64,000 bases of DNA from Tetrahymena elliotti 4EA (GCA_000231825.2 JH720319.1:496001-560000), one strand, 5' to 3'; shown: positions 1 through 12,624, counted from the first letter of the stretch. The notes: a model not told the origin generated them from the letters alone. Made by a program: numbers and translations.

Positions 1-357
1 TCCTTGGAGATTCAAGAGTAATTAAGAGCTGAAAACATATTATTTAGAAGATACTTTGAAAGCTAAATTTTGAATTAAAATTAATTTTTAGGCTTACTAA
101 AAAGTCAACCATTAAATTAAACAGAATATAAATCATAATTACACCAAACACCTAATAACGAACAATAAAAATTACAATAAATTTAATAAATATCCTAACA
201 AACTTATCAATATTAACAAAACAACTCTTAATATCAATAAGAAAAGATTCATCTTATTAATTAATAACACTAAAATATGAACATAAACTAAATTATATAA
301 GGTGATGAAGCATAAAATTATTTCTAAAAACTTAAATAAATTTCAGCTTAATTCTGA
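1..357 (+). CDS. 3' end of a glutamine-rich protein (partial)
   Basis: Frame 1 is open from the window edge to a TGA at 355-357, about 118 codons. The visible tail begins with a charged helical stretch (SLEIQEQLRAEN) and then becomes very rich in Gln, Asn and Tyr, with Gln written mostly as TAA and TAG. This composition is typical of ciliate C-terminal tails. The other two frames on this strand close with TGA before position 75. No domain is visible and no function can be given. The start lies outside the window. Confidence 0.6.
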
Positions 358-952
358 TTTAACTCTACTAGTTTAATATAGCAAAATGAAAAAAAAATAT
401 ATAATTGAATAACTATTTTCTAATTGTCAAGTTAATTTATATTTTATAATTTATTTTATATTAATTTTATTATCTTTTACTAAATTTTAACAAAAATATT
501 TTCTTCAAAATTCATTTCCATTTAACACTTTGTAAAAAATAATTTATATTTTTTTTAAATAATAAATCTACCCCTTACCAATTTTTTTTAATTTCTAGTA
601 AAATGATTTCTTAAAATTCTGTTTTATAATTTAGATTATTTTTTAATAATTTTATTGTATTAAAAATATTTTTTTTAAATTCAAACCAAATTAATAATTC
701 TTTATAAATAAATTAGTATTTTTTTAAATTTATTTTATTTTTATTTTTTTAAATTTACTTTATGGCAATATTGTCTTATCTTATAAATCAAAAACAAAAA
801 TATTCTCTTAAAACTCATTTCCATTTATAATTACTTCTTAAAAATTAACTTTTTAATTAATGAATTGACAATAAATTTTTAATCAACACATTTATTACTT
901 ATTTTTATAAAACTTCTACTAATTATTTACAATATTTTTGTTAATTATACAA
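358..952. other. Intergenic spacer, AT-rich
   Basis: Very AT-rich, with long T and A runs. It separates two plus-strand genes. No open frame with coding character, RNA gene or repeat was recognised. Confidence 0.6.
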
Positions 953-3556
953 ATGAATAACTTAAATTTATCTTCTTAAGATAGATCTTTCTCAATATAA
1001 AATAACAGTTTTTCATAAGCAGGTACTCCAAGAGAATAAGATCTACAAAAAGAGGTACCTTTAAAATAAACGAATTATGAATCAACTCCTAAAAAAAGTG
1101 CTTTTAAAAAAAGCTCATTAGATTTTTTAAATAGAGATCCTATATTCTAAAGGGAGAGAAATAACTCAGAATTATCATTTCTAGGAAAGAAAATAAAACA
1201 AAATAAAATAGAAGAGCTTATGGTTACATATCACTCCTCTTAAGATGGAGACAGTACAGATAATATGCTTTAAAAATTAAATAAAAAGGATTACAAAGAT
1301 TTGAAAATATTCACAGTTTTTAATTAGATAAGAGACTTAAATGACAAAGATTAAATTCTCTCAGCTATTAAAATGTTAGATAATATGGAAGAAAGATCTA
1401 TGCTAATTGATAAAATATTGAAGAGAAAGCAAGAAATTTAAGATGCAGATTAAATATATTAAATGTCAAAAGTTCAACCACTGATTAATAGGTTTTTAAG
1501 AAAAATGAAAAAGGCAACATAAAATTTTGATGAAATTGAAAATTAACTTCTTGTTGATAAGAATAAAGAAGGCGGTTCAAAGGTATCAATAAATCTTGAA
1601 GTGTCTAATAATAATTCCCCAAAAATAAAAAGTACCACAAGTATAGCACAAAATGGAAGCTTAAAATTAATTTAAGATAATACAATAGGCTCAGAAAAAT
1701 TAAATCATATAAAAAATTAATAGGCGTCGAAATCAACTGATTTAAAAAAAAGGGAGCCTACTTTGAATAATAAAGCTATTTTTTTAAGTATGCTATAAAA
1801 AAAAGTGGATGAACCCCAAAACAAATAAAAGCTTACATAAATTATTGCATACAAAGAATAATTTCATAAAATTTCAAAGGCTTCAAATAAGTAAATAAAT
1901 TTAAACTAGGTATCTCAAAATAGTATAGATTTGATCAATTAGGGAAAAGAGTTAGCAAAGTAAAAAATAAATGAATTACTTAAAGATGTTCAAAAATAAT
2001 CTTTGGCTGCACGCTTTAAATCTGCATAACTGAAGAATAGATTAAATCCAAGCTAGAGTAATGATTTATAGTACATAAATTCTTTTTATAGTGAGAAAAT
2101 AGATGAACAAATGTAAAAAGAAAAACTAAAAGTGTAGAATTACATATAATATAAAAATAGTATTGAAGCTTCTAAAGTTGTAGAAAGTGATGTTGTAAGA
2201 TATATAGATTAATACAAATAAGACCCTGGCATTTTTTTGATAAACTCCAAAATTATCTCTTAACCCTATATCAGATAAATTGAAAATTAAATCCATAAAA
2301 CATGTTTTGAAACTGATTAAAAAAAACAACAGCTATTTGACTTAAAAAATAAGTATCAAAAAATAGGATATCAATCATTTTATGATAAAACCAAATACAA
2401 GTTTGGTTAGAAATCTAAATAACAGAGAAGAAGTTGGGATTCAAATAATAATACAAATAAATCTTTTGATTGCGATAATTATTAGATTAGTTCTCCTAAA
2501 AGATAAGATAAAATTTAGTCTCCTAAGTAAAATTAAAACTTAAAAAAAAGACAGGAATATATTTTATCAAGAAAATAAGCTAGCTCTTTAAATATAACTA
2601 AAGGATTTTAACAATAAATTCCCACTGATTATATTAATGAAGATACAAATTAAAGATAATAATATAATTTAACAAGGAAAAAGGCTAGCTTTCCTAATAT
2701 AACTAAAGGATTTTAGTCTATGAGTGATGCTAATTCATACAAGGCTTCTTCTACACCATAATCCCCAGGTAGCTTATTTAATGGTTAAACAATGACAGAA
2801 AGAGACCACTTAATTATTTCTCCAAGATTCAATTTAGGTAAACAAAGCTTTATTGAGTAAGGTTCTTAAACTTCTCGTTCAACTAAAATTAGAAGTCCTG
2901 AATAAAATTACATTTAATAAAGGAAAAGAATAACATGCTATAATGATAACAAATTTAAATACTAAAATGAAATAGATTACATGCTAGATTAAAAATAGCA
3001 AAAAGAAATGTTTGGGCTAGAAGAAGATGATAAAGAAAAGAGAATCCAAAAGCATAAAGAAATGTATTTTTAAAGAAAAATGCTCTAATAAAAAATAAGG
3101 AATGTTAAAGTAGTGGATTCTTGGAAATTAGAGGGATCTCTTCATTACAATGGAAATCAAAAGTATTTTTTCATTTTTTTCATTTTTTTTCATTTTAATT
3201 TCAATTATTTTAGTCCTCCAAACCTAATTGATGATGTTAAAGATGATGATACTCTTGTGTCATTTACAGAAATAAAACTTGATAAGCTTTACAGAAAAAC
3301 TCTCAATATTTAAACATAATAAAGATTTCTCGAAAGGTTGTAAGATTATAACTCCAGCATACTCAAAAGATTCCAAAAAGAAATTTACTTAAAATCAACA
3401 GAAAAACATTTCAACAGCCTTAAAAAATATCAAAAGTATATTAGTAAATATAAATAAATACATTTTAATATAATTATTTAATCATATAGTGAGATACTTT
3501 AGGCTACTAATATAAAATTAAAGTAGGGAGCTAAAAATTCTTTACACATAATTTGA
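953..3556 (+). CDS. Hypothetical low-complexity K/N/Q/S-rich protein
   Basis: Two exons, 953-3162 and 3214-3556, join in phase 2 to give about 850 residues ending at TGA 3554-3556. The first ATG of the open frame was taken as start. The protein is hydrophilic, full of Lys, Asn, Gln and Ser, has no membrane segment or signal peptide, and contains predicted helical charged stretches near residues 100-200 and at the C-terminus. A 12-13 residue motif (KASxxNITKGF-like) occurs twice near residues 540-590. The 51-nt intron 3163-3213 is GT..AG and almost pure T/A, but it is a multiple of three and lacks TGA, so its retention would add 17 mostly Phe/Tyr residues rather than stop translation. I do not recognise the family; a cytoskeletal or scaffold role would be a guess. 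Confidence 0.8.
2568..2716 (+). repeat. Coding direct repeat, two copies about 106 bp apart
   Basis: Copies at about 2568-2610 and 2674-2716 encode nearly the same peptide, (R/K)KxASxxNITKGF, inside the hypothetical protein at 953-3556. The high conservation of this short motif in an otherwise low-complexity region suggests a repeated binding motif. Confidence 0.6.
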
Positions 3557-4327
3557 GTTAATTGATAAAAATTTTTTTGTTCTAATATCTTTTCAATATT
3601 TTGTTTCACAAAACAAATTTTTGCTTAACTAAAATTCTTCTAAATTAGAATTGATAATTTATATTAAATTATATATTACTACTTTACTCAGAGCTCTAAT
3701 ATAGGAAAGAATTGCCCTAGTTGCTGAAATCATCTCTATCATTTTATTTTAGCAAGTACTGAATCCTAAACTTAGAAATTGGAGTCTCCTCTTTTCTTTT
3801 TGGAGTATTCACATTTTCATCTGTTAATTATTATCATAATTAATTAAAATGTTTAAATACTTATACTATGTAATTGATATATTTAAAGACTTATGTATGG
3901 TATTTCGACTATTTTGAATTAAATATTCTTTTTTTATTTTTATAATTCAGACTTAGCAAAATATTAAAAATATAGCTTTAAATTGATCCCTTCCCTTATT
4001 TTTTATCAAATACTTATACACAAAAGCAAATTTTTCTGTAAAATCTAAAATCCTCAACTTTTGTTTTAAAAAAGGAGTAGGGAGTGAGTTTAAAAATAGT
4101 TTTTGTTTTAATTTAAAACAATATAAAAAAATAATATGAATAGTATCTGATGAAACATATTAAAAAATATTTAATCAATATTTTGATAATCAAGATACTT
4201 TTACTTTCTAAAGTTAAAATCCATATGTTAAGATAATTTATTTTATTGAATATTTAATAAAAATAATTAATACTAAATGTATTTATTTACACAATAAAAA
4301 AACTCATATTTATTTTAATAAATTATT
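3557..4327. other. Convergent intergenic spacer
   Basis: AT-rich DNA between the 3' ends of the plus-strand hypothetical gene and the minus-strand oxidoreductase array. Nothing coding or repeated was recognised. Confidence 0.6.
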
Positions 4328-5517
4328 TCATTAAGTTTGTTGGTTTTATTTTAATTAAGGTTTAAAAATAACCTTACCTTTAGTCATATTAGAAGTATAG
4401 AACTTGACAGCATCTAATCCTTCTTCCAAAAAAGCTTCTTTTTAAATATCTGTTTTGAGTTAACTTAAAAGAAGTGCTTTAAGTTTGTTAAACAAAAATA
4501 TTAATGAAACAATATTCTTAGTTTTAATCCATTCAGTAAGCCAAAATCCAGTAACTGTTGATTTTCTAAAGATAAGTTCAGATGGGTCAACAACACTTCC
4601 AGAAAGAGAAAGTGCACCATAAACATAAACAATGGATTTATTTGGCATAGATTTCAAAACTCTTCCTGTTAATTCACCTAAATTAATAAATTATTTTTTC
4701 AATTTTGCTTTAATAAAAAAAGAAAGAGAATAATTAATTACCTGCAACAGCATCGAAGAATATAGTAGCATTTAAATTAGTACAAAGAGTTTTAAGTTTT
4801 TCATCAAAATCAGGTTATGTAGAATCAAGAATATGTTTTGCACCTTCGTTTTTTAATACTTCAACTTGTTCAGCTCTTCTAACGACGTTAATTACTTCTA
4901 CTCCATTATTTTGAAAATATCTGACCATCATTTTACCTAAAGCAGAGGCAGCTGCAGAATGAACAACTGCTTTAACCTTTGCTTCTTAAACTACTTCTAG
5001 CATAGCAATTACAGTAAGAGGATTAACAAAAGTGCAAGCGCCTTAGTTAAAATTAACTTCATCAGGAAGAGGTAAAACACTTTTAGCACTGACAACACAA
5101 TATTCAGCATAGGTACCCCATTTTGTTTCAGAAGCTACAGCAACTCTTTTTCCTACTAAGCTCCATCCTAAAAAACCACCTATTTATTTATAATTAATTT
5201 TTTATTATTAATTCATTCTATTAGAATACTGAAAATTCTATTTTTTTTGAGTCCAAAATATTAATTAAATCATATTTAATACCTCCACTTGACACTACAA
5301 CACCTGATCCTTCAAATCCTGGGACGCAAGGATATCCTTTAGGTGATGAATAGTGACCTTGTAAGAAAGCAAGATCAGATGGATTGATAGGTGCAGATTC
5401 AACTTTAATTAATACCTCGCCACTTTTTGGAGTAGGAATTTCAATTTCTTTGAATTGAATAGGCTTCTTAGCTTCTTCTAAGACTAAGGCCCTCATAGTT
5501 TTCTTTTATTGTTCCAT
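4328..5517 (-). CDS. Zinc-less MDR oxidoreductase, array copy A (quinone/enoyl reductase-like)
   Basis: Three exons (5517-5283, 5179-4742, 4677-4328) join in phase 1 at both introns (103 and 64 nt) to give 340 residues ending with TGA. The order is GroES-like domain (about residues 15-125) then Rossmann domain (about 130-280). Diagnostic stretches are INPSDLAFLQG near residue 45, PGFEGSGVV near 68, FVNPLT at 129-134 and the nucleotide-binding HSAAASALG at 152-160. The catalytic and structural zinc cysteines of classical alcohol dehydrogenases are absent, which points to the NADPH:quinone oxidoreductase or 2-enoyl reductase branch. The substrate is unknown. Start: the upstream ATG at 5517 is preferred because two of the tandem copies carry a similar MEN-x-x-M leader; an internal in-frame ATG lies at 5496. 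It is the last copy of a same-strand array. Confidence 0.9.
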
Positions 5518-6581
5518 TTTTTCTTTATGTTTTGTATATTTAACTTTTTAGGATATTTATATTTTTTTAATAATTATATCTTTATCACCAAATTATGTTT
5601 TCAATTTTTAAAATCATAAATTGAATAATTGTGGCGTTTATTATGTCATAAATAAGATATTAAAATCTTCTCTCTTTTCTTTTAGTTAATTAATCTGAAT
5701 ATTATGTATGTATCAGAAAAATTGAAGGAAGTATCTTATTACTTTAATTTCTATGTTATTTATATATCAGAATATATCATTTTTAGTTACAATCAAAGTC
5801 ATTCCAAAAGAGCTTAGAATTTCAAATTTTTGTGACTAATTTCATAACCCGAGCATTCCTGATTGTTATAAATTAGAAAGTCTAAAGAATATCTAAAGAA
5901 AAAATAATAAATGAAAAAAGTAAATAGAAAAAGAAATTTAATAATTTATTTATCTCTTGGATTCTAATGGATTCTAGAAGTTCTAAATATTTGTTAATTT
6001 AATTTTAATAAAAGAACTTTTTAGTATAGCAATTCTTCTCATTCATCAAAATCTATTAAAAAAAATGTATGAAAGAAAATTAAATTAAAGCCTGATTTAT
6101 AAATTTTGATAAGAATTATCTTAATTTTATAAAAAAGAATATGCAATTTTTAAAATTTTTTATATTTTAATAACTTATTATTTTTTACAAATGTATCTAA
6201 GTGTGTTGAGTAGTTAAATTAGCTTATTTATATCAATCAGAACATTAGATTACAACATAATAAAAAGTAATTTATTAATCTTTTTAAAAGATTATTTTTT
6301 TAATATTTATATGTTTTTCACAATATTTTTCAGATATCATAGTTAATATAGTTAAAGAAAATTTAAGAGTCAAAATCATAAATATTTAAAATTATTTACT
6401 CATTTAATTTAAAATATTTTAATTTCTTTTCACTCATTTTTAGTAGGAATAATGTATAAAGTATAAAAAAATTGCTTATTTTGTACAATAACAATGAAAT
6501 TATTACTTTTTATTTAAAAATTTAATTATTTTTTAATTTAATAAAATAAGAAACAGTAAGGTTTAGATATTTTAGACATTA
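5518..6581. other. Intergenic spacer in oxidoreductase array
   Basis: AT-rich spacer between copy A and pseudogene copy B, likely holding the promoter of A. No gene or clear relic was recognised. Confidence 0.55.
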
Positions 6582-7717
6582 TCAAATTTAAGGTTTAATT
6601 AAAAATTTTCAGAAGACATGTTCTTTGAATAATGTTCTACTGCTAATTATCCATTTGAAAGAGAATACTCTTAAGATATTTCTGATTTTAAATCAGTTTT
6701 AATTAATTTCTGGAGTTTTTCTAATGATTACTTTCTTTATTCAGGGGTTATTGTTTACAACCAATTACCTAATAAAAATCCTCTAACACACTGATTTCTA
6801 AATATCAATTCTGTTGGAGAAACAGAGGAGTTTTCTCCTGAGAGAAATCCATAAACATATGCTATAGAGTTAATTGGCATTTAAGATAATACTTATCCTG
6901 TAAAAGATCCTGCTATTGTATCAAAGAAAATAGTTGCATTCCTTTCAGTTAATATTCATTTGAATTAAGTGAGAAAATTTTCATGATTTTAATTAAGGAT
7001 TATAGATGCACCTTCTTTCTAAAGTATTTCTACTTGCTCTTATCTCCTAACAATATTGATAACTTCAATGCTATTATTCTTGAAATACCTTACCATCATT
7101 CTCCCAAAGGCAGAAGCTGCAGCAGAATGAACAAAAGTTTTTACATTAGCTTTTTTTACTACTTCAAGCATACCAACTACAGTCAAAGGATTAATAAAAG
7201 AAGAAGCAGCATAGTTAAAAGTGATTTCATCATCTAAAAGTAGACAAGTTTATGTATTAGTAACAGTATATTAAGCATAAGCTCCTTTGCAGCGAAAGAA
7301 AGCTACTCTTTTATTTAGTAAACTATCAGCTTCCTATCCTCCTATTATTATCTATTATTATGAAGATATAATTAATTTTAATTATAGAAGCAAAAGATTA
7401 AAATAAAATATTTAAAATGTATTAGAATCTCAAACAATAAACATGGATTTATCTTTATCTTAAATTTTGCAAAAATATTTTTTACCTCCACTTTTTACAA
7501 CAACTCCTGAGCCTTCAAAACCAGCGATGCAAGGAGGTTTTAATGCTGAGTTAAGACATCCGCCACTCATAAAAATTAAATCAGATGGATTGATTGGAGA
7601 AGCTTCAACTTTAATTAAAACTTCTCCCTCACCTGGTTGAGGCATTTGAACTTATTTAAATACAAGGGGCTAACTGTATTTTTCGAAAGACTAGCAATTC
7701 ATCAATTCGTTTTCCAT
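6582..7717 (-). pseudogene. Oxidoreductase array copy B, recently inactivated
   Basis: Homology runs over the full length of copies C and D. Exon 1 is 7717-7486 (MENEL leader, MPQPGEGEVLIKVEASPINP, PGFEG-type loop as AGFEGSGVVV), with a GT..AG intron of 144 nt (7342-7485). Exon 2 starts at 7341 and carries VNPLT-type and HSAAASAFG motifs. Two lesions are visible: an in-frame TGA at 6956-6958, where copies C and D read through (between the LNKVAT-like stretch and NATxFFD), and a 1-nt deletion around 6601-6608 that shifts the last codons just before the conserved LIKP end. All remaining sequence keeps the ancestral frame, so decay is recent. A sequencing error is the alternative, but two independent lesions make this less likely. 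A truncated protein of about 240 residues could still be made. Confidence 0.8.
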
Positions 7718-8157
7718 TTTAGTAAATGAAATGTATAATTTATATTATTTTTTAATAAATTAGTAATCTAACAATTCTTTTAATTTTTTTTTAATTCTAA
7801 AAGATATCTTCAAAATTATTGCTTACATATATAAAATCTTACAATGTGTATTGAAATAAAATTAGGTTACATTTTTACTGTAAAAGATTTTGAAAAAATT
7901 ATCTTCAAATATTCTTTTTAATAATATCAACAAATATTTTACAAAATTTATAAAATTAATTAAATCATTCACTAAAGATCTTTCTTTATTATTTCTAAAG
8001 AATAAAAAGTATGGCTTAAATAAAGTTTTCATTTGTCAAAATTTAGAAATTTTTATATAATTTGATTTGTTTGATAACATCTTTAAAAGAACACTTTATA
8101 AAACAATTTTAAAAAAATAACAACAATAATATTTTCACATTATATTTAATATTTTTC
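7718..8157. other. Intergenic spacer in oxidoreductase array
   Basis: AT-rich spacer between pseudogene B and copy C. Nothing else was recognised. Confidence 0.55.
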
Positions 8158-9229
8158 TCATAATTAAGGCTTAATTATGACCTTTCCTGAAGACATATTT
8201 TTGGAATATTATTCGATTGCTTGTTAGCCATTTGAAAGAGAAAATTCTTAAGATATTTCTGATTTCAAATCAGTTTTAATTAATTTCTAGAGTTTTTCAA
8301 TAGATTCCTTTTTCTTTTCAGGGGTTATTGATGACAACCAAACACCAAGTAAAAATCCTCTGACACATTGGTTTCTAAAGACCAATTCACCAGGGGAAAC
8401 TTAAGAGTTTTCTCCAGAAAGAAGACCATAAACATATGCTGTAGAGTTAGTAGGCATTTGAGATAAAACTTCTCCTGTTAAAGTTCCTGCTACAGCATCA
8501 AAGAAGATAGTGGCATTCAATTCTGTGGCAACTTTATTTAATTGAGGGAGGAAATCTTTATCATTTTGATTGAGAATAATGGTAGCACCTTCTTTTTTAA
8601 GAATTTCTACTTATTCTTATCTTCTGACAATATTGATGACTTCAACCCCATTATTTTTGAAGTATCTAACCATCATTCTTCCTAAGGCAGAAGCTGCAGC
8701 AGAGTGGATAACAGTTTTAACATTAGCATCTTTTACAACCTCAAGCATACCAACAACAGTCAAAGGATTAACAAAAGATGAAGCAGCTTAGTTGAAAGAA
8801 GCTTGATCATCAATAACTAAACATGTTTAAGAGCTAGTAACAGTGTATTAAGCATAAGCACCTCTGCAGAAAAAGAAAGCAACTCTTTTATTTACTAAAT
8901 GATCAGCTTCTTCTCCACCTATTTTAAAGATTGATATACTAAATTAAAAGATATATGCATAATATTAAGATTAAAAACCTATAAATATCTAATAAAAAGA
9001 AATATTTTTTACCACCACTTTTGATCACAACACCAGATCCTTCAAAACCAGGAATACAAGGAGGCTTTAAACCAGATCCAAGATATTTGCCACCCATGAA
9101 AAGTAAATCAGATGGGTTGATTGGCGAAGCTTCAACTTAAATTAAAACTTCTCCTTTGCCTGGTTGGGGGATTTCTACTTATTTGTAAACAGGAGGTTAA
9201 CCAAATTACTCTAAGGACAAGCAGTTCAT
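8158..9229 (-). CDS. Zinc-less MDR oxidoreductase, array copy C
   Basis: Two exons, 9229-9013 and 8918-8158 (94-nt intron, phase 1), give 325 residues ending PQL-TGA. Motifs as in copy A: IPQPGKGEVLI, ASPINPSDLLFMGG, PGFEGSGVVIKSGG, FVNPLTVVGMLE and HSAAASALGRMMVRYF. The catalytic-zinc cysteine is missing. The intron that splits the AGELTG region in copies A and F is absent here. Start ATG 9229 begins MNCLSLEQFG; a TGA in frame just upstream excludes a longer N-terminus, so this copy lacks the MEN leader. It is most similar to pseudogene B and copy D. Cytosolic, since no targeting signal is seen. Substrate unknown. Confidence 0.9.
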
Positions 9230-9757
9230 CTTTTAATTTCAATACAAAGTATTTTTTTTTTGTTATTTGTTAATTTGTTATTTTTTTTAATTTAAATTAT
9301 TATTTGAAAAGTTAAATTCTTAATTTCCACTATTAAAGGGCTAAAAATTCTTTAGAATTCTAAGTTACATATATTGATTATATTGAGTAGAGATAAATAT
9401 TAAATTTATTTGCATTCATTAAACATTAATTTAAAAATTGTTAATAATCATATTTTCTTTTACAAAATTAATATTTACATTTAGTTATTAAAACATCAGA
9501 AATTGATTCTCAACCCATGAGTAAGAATCTCTTAATCAAAATCATATCTTTCTAAAGAAGAAAAAAAGAAGAAAATAAAAAAGTACTAAATAAATAACAT
9601 TTAGTGAATTTTCATTAAACTATTTTTATAATTAATATTTCTATGCTTTTTAGCTTCACAAAATTTTGAATGAAATGAAATTCTCCATTTTCAGTAACAA
9701 AGCATGAAAACAAAAAAATATTTTTATGACTGATTTAATTATGTTTAATTTTATTTT
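9230..9757. other. Intergenic spacer carrying a duplicated 3' flank
   Basis: AT-rich spacer. From about 9586 it is recognisably related to the 3' flank of copy D (9891-10060), so part of it arrived with the duplicated gene fragment at 9758-9868. Confidence 0.55.
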
Positions 9758-10195
9758 CCTTTCCTGAAGTTATGCTATGCTTTTAGTAGATTGTTAAATT
9801 GCTTACTTATTATCCACTTAAAACAGAATATTCTGAAGATATTATTTGTGTTTAATTAATTTATAGAGTAAGTAAAAAAATAAAAAATTGCTAAATAAAA
9901 TTGAATAAATTTTCATTAACCTATTATTTTTTTTTAGAATTAACATTTTCCAAGTTTATTTTTTAACAACATTTTTAAGAAAAATTAATTTCAACATTTT
10001 CAGTTAAAAAATAAAAAATACATGAAAACAAAAAAATATTATTTTATTAAATGTGAGTTTCATTATTAAGGTTTAATTAATACCTTTCCTGAAGTCATGT
10101 TTTTAATGTATTATTCGATCGCTTGTTATCCTTTTGAAAGAGAAAATTCTTAAGATATTTCTGTTTTCAAATCAGTTTTAATTAATTTCTAGAGT
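9586..10195. repeat. Tandem duplication of an oxidoreductase 3' end plus downstream flank
   Basis: Segment 9586-9868 matches 9891 to about 10195. Shared landmarks in the same order are CTAAATAAA, an ATTTTCATTAA word, ATTTTCAG, a CATGAAAACAAAAAAATA word, and CTTTCCTGAAG next to the gene 3' end. The left copy now holds only the relic gene end. The right copy contains the intact 3' end of copy D. Confidence 0.7.
9758..9868 (-). pseudogene. Relic 3' fragment of an oxidoreductase copy
   Basis: Reading on the minus strand from 9868, the sequence starts CTCTATAAATTAATTAAA and ends CTTCAGGAAAGG. These are the same landmarks that encode the last roughly 40 residues of copies B-E (QKLIKT ... SSGK). 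Small indels destroy the frame and the last codons are gone. No 5' part of the gene was found, so this is a deletion remnant of a seventh copy between C and D. Confidence 0.75.
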
Positions 10196-11185
10196 TTTTC
10201 TAGAGATTACTTCTTCTTTTCAGGGGTTATTGATGATAGCCAAGTAGGAACTGAAAATCCTTTTACCAATGAATTTTTAGAGGTTTATTCTTCTTGAGTT
10301 ACAGTGTTGCTTTATCCTGAAAGAATGCCATAAACATAAACTGTAGAGTTATTTGGCATTTAAGACAAAACTTATCCAGTAAAAGACCCTGCTATAGCAT
10401 CAAAGAAAACAGTGGCATTCAATTATGTTGCAACTTTATTTAACTAAGGAAGAAAATCTTAATCATTTTGATTAAGAATAATAGAAGCTCCTTCTTTTTT
10501 AAGAATTTCTACTTATTCTTATCTTCTGACAATATTAATAACTTCAACACCATTATTCTTGAAGTATCTAACCATCATTCTTCCTAAGGCAGAAGCTGCA
10601 GCAGAGTGAATGACGGTTTTTACATTAGCATCTTTTACAACTTCAAGCATACCAACTACAGTCAAAGGATTAACAAAAGAGGAAGCAGCTTCATTGAAAG
10701 TCACATCATCATTAATAATTATACATGATTAAGCACTAGCAGTAGTGTACTAAGCGTAAGCACCTTTACTGAAAAAGAAAGCAACTCTTTTGTTTACTAA
10801 ATTATCAGCTTCTTATCCACCTATTTATAAAAGACAATTTATGTTTAAAATAATAAATTCAATGGTATTAAATTATTTTATCCTTTCTCTAAACTGTTAA
10901 CAATTTTTAAAAAAGTGTTTTAATTTTTAGTTAATAATAAAAATATTTCTTACCACCACTTTTGATCACAACACCTGATCCTTCAATACCAGGAACACAA
11001 GGAGGTTTTGAACCAGCACTTGGATATTTGCCACTCATGTAGAGTAAATCAGAAGGATTGATTGGTGAAGCTTAAACTTAGATTAAAACTTCTCCTTAGC
11101 CTGGTTGAGGAATATCAATCTTTTTATAAATGAGAGGCTTTCCAAATTCTTCTAAAGACAAGGCGTTCATTTATTCGGTTTACAT
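10060..11185 (-). CDS. Zinc-less MDR oxidoreductase, array copy D
   Basis: Two exons, 11185-10954 and 10820-10060 (133-nt intron, phase 1), give 330 residues. The N-terminus is MQTEQMNALSLEEFG. Two in-frame ATGs (11185, 11170) are possible, and the upstream one matches the leader of other copies. Visible motifs: IPQPGQGEVLI, ASPINPSDLLYMSG, EGSGVVIKSGG, FVNPLTVVGMLE, HSAAASALGRMMVRYF, and the LIKP end. The glycine-rich loop reads PGIEG instead of PGFEG. Exon 2 has the same length as in copy C (761 nt), supporting a recent common origin. Family-level function is NAD(P)H-dependent reduction of a quinone- or enone-like substrate. Confidence 0.9.
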
Positions 11186-12624
11186 TTCAATAAAAATAAT
11201 GTTTTTTTGTTTGCTTTTTAGAGTGTTATATTTTAATTATTGATTTTAAATTTATTATATCTAAAAGCTACTAAACAATTTAAATACATTTTTTATCTTC
11301 ATTACTCTTTTAATAAAAAGGGTTACATCTAATATTTTCTGAATATAGAGTAAATTCAATTTTGTTTTCAGATCAGAAAAGGGGTATTTTTTTTGAGGTA
11401 AATACTATGCTAATATAATAGTATTAATTAATTTATTTTATTTGTTTTTTATGCAAAATACAAAATGTATCAGAATCTAAGATTTACAAATAATGATTAC
11501 TATAAACTATAAGTGATTTCTAATTGTTAAAATTCTCTAGTTTTTCTAGAAAAAAAAAAAAAATCAATAAAGTGATTTAAAGAATGTAAGTTATCTGTCT
11601 AGAATTTATGAATTGAAAAATTTATTTGAGATACTTTTCTCAATAAATGTTTTAGATTTATTAAAATATCTCTTTTAAAAATAAATTCATTTTTTTTAGA
11701 GTGGAATTAGAGTTTTGAGGGATTTCTTCTATTTTAAATTAACTATTTTTCAGCTTTCTTGCTTTTTAATGAATAAATAAAAATATTTTATCAATTTTTA
11801 AAACTTTTTAGCTTGAAAGATATGTTAATCAATCTAAATTTTTTCTAGATAAAAAGTGAACATAAAAATCTAGAACTCAAATAAAAACAAACAATGGAAT
11901 TAATCTAAATCTATTTTATGAATTGAAAATGAAAAATCTATTTAAGCTATTTTTCTGATTTTATCTTAGCATTCTAAAAATTTTCATAAAAGCTATTTAT
12001 GCTTCAGTGCTTTTGCAAACCAATTACAATAATTTAAAATATGGATGAATTGATCAACCCAAGTTATTTAGAAAATTAATATTTTAAAGATTTATTTTTC
12101 CAAAAATGTTTCTAATAAGAATAAAACTTTGAGAGATTTTTAAATACTATTTCTACAGTAAAAATGATATATTTTTATATAATCTCCACATGTTTCTAAG
12201 ATTTCTGTGTTTTAGATTTTTAAATTTATTAAATAAAAAAAGGAGTGTAAGATATGATAATTATTATGTTTGAATTACTTCTATCAAATTTCTAGATCAA
12301 AATCTAAATCAATAATTTTTCTAAACAAGTAACAATAATATCAAAATGCAAACTCAATTATTTCATTCAATAAATAAATAAAAAGTTATAAATTTTCTAA
12401 ATCTACAATTTAACATTTTATTTGGTATTTTTAAATTGTGTATTTGAATAAAAACACATTCATTTATAATTTTACAACATTATATTTCAGTTTATTTTTA
12501 AATTATTTTACTACTACTTTATTTGAATATTCATTTATAATTTCTAAAAATTCATCTTAAAAATAAAAAAATTCTGGTAATTATTTCTACTATAAAACAA
12601 ACAAACAAAAACAAATTAATTTGA
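11186..12624. other. Long intergenic spacer in oxidoreductase array
   Basis: About 1.4 kb of AT-rich DNA. Weak similarity between about 11598-11640 and 11905-11955 (both around a TTATGAATTGAAAA word) suggests an old local duplication. No coding relic was recognised. Confidence 0.5.

Noticed and set aside
8570..8791. Plus-strand frame at 8570-8791 and a similar one at 6983-7237
   Set aside because: Antisense shadows of conserved exon 2 of oxidoreductase copies C and B.
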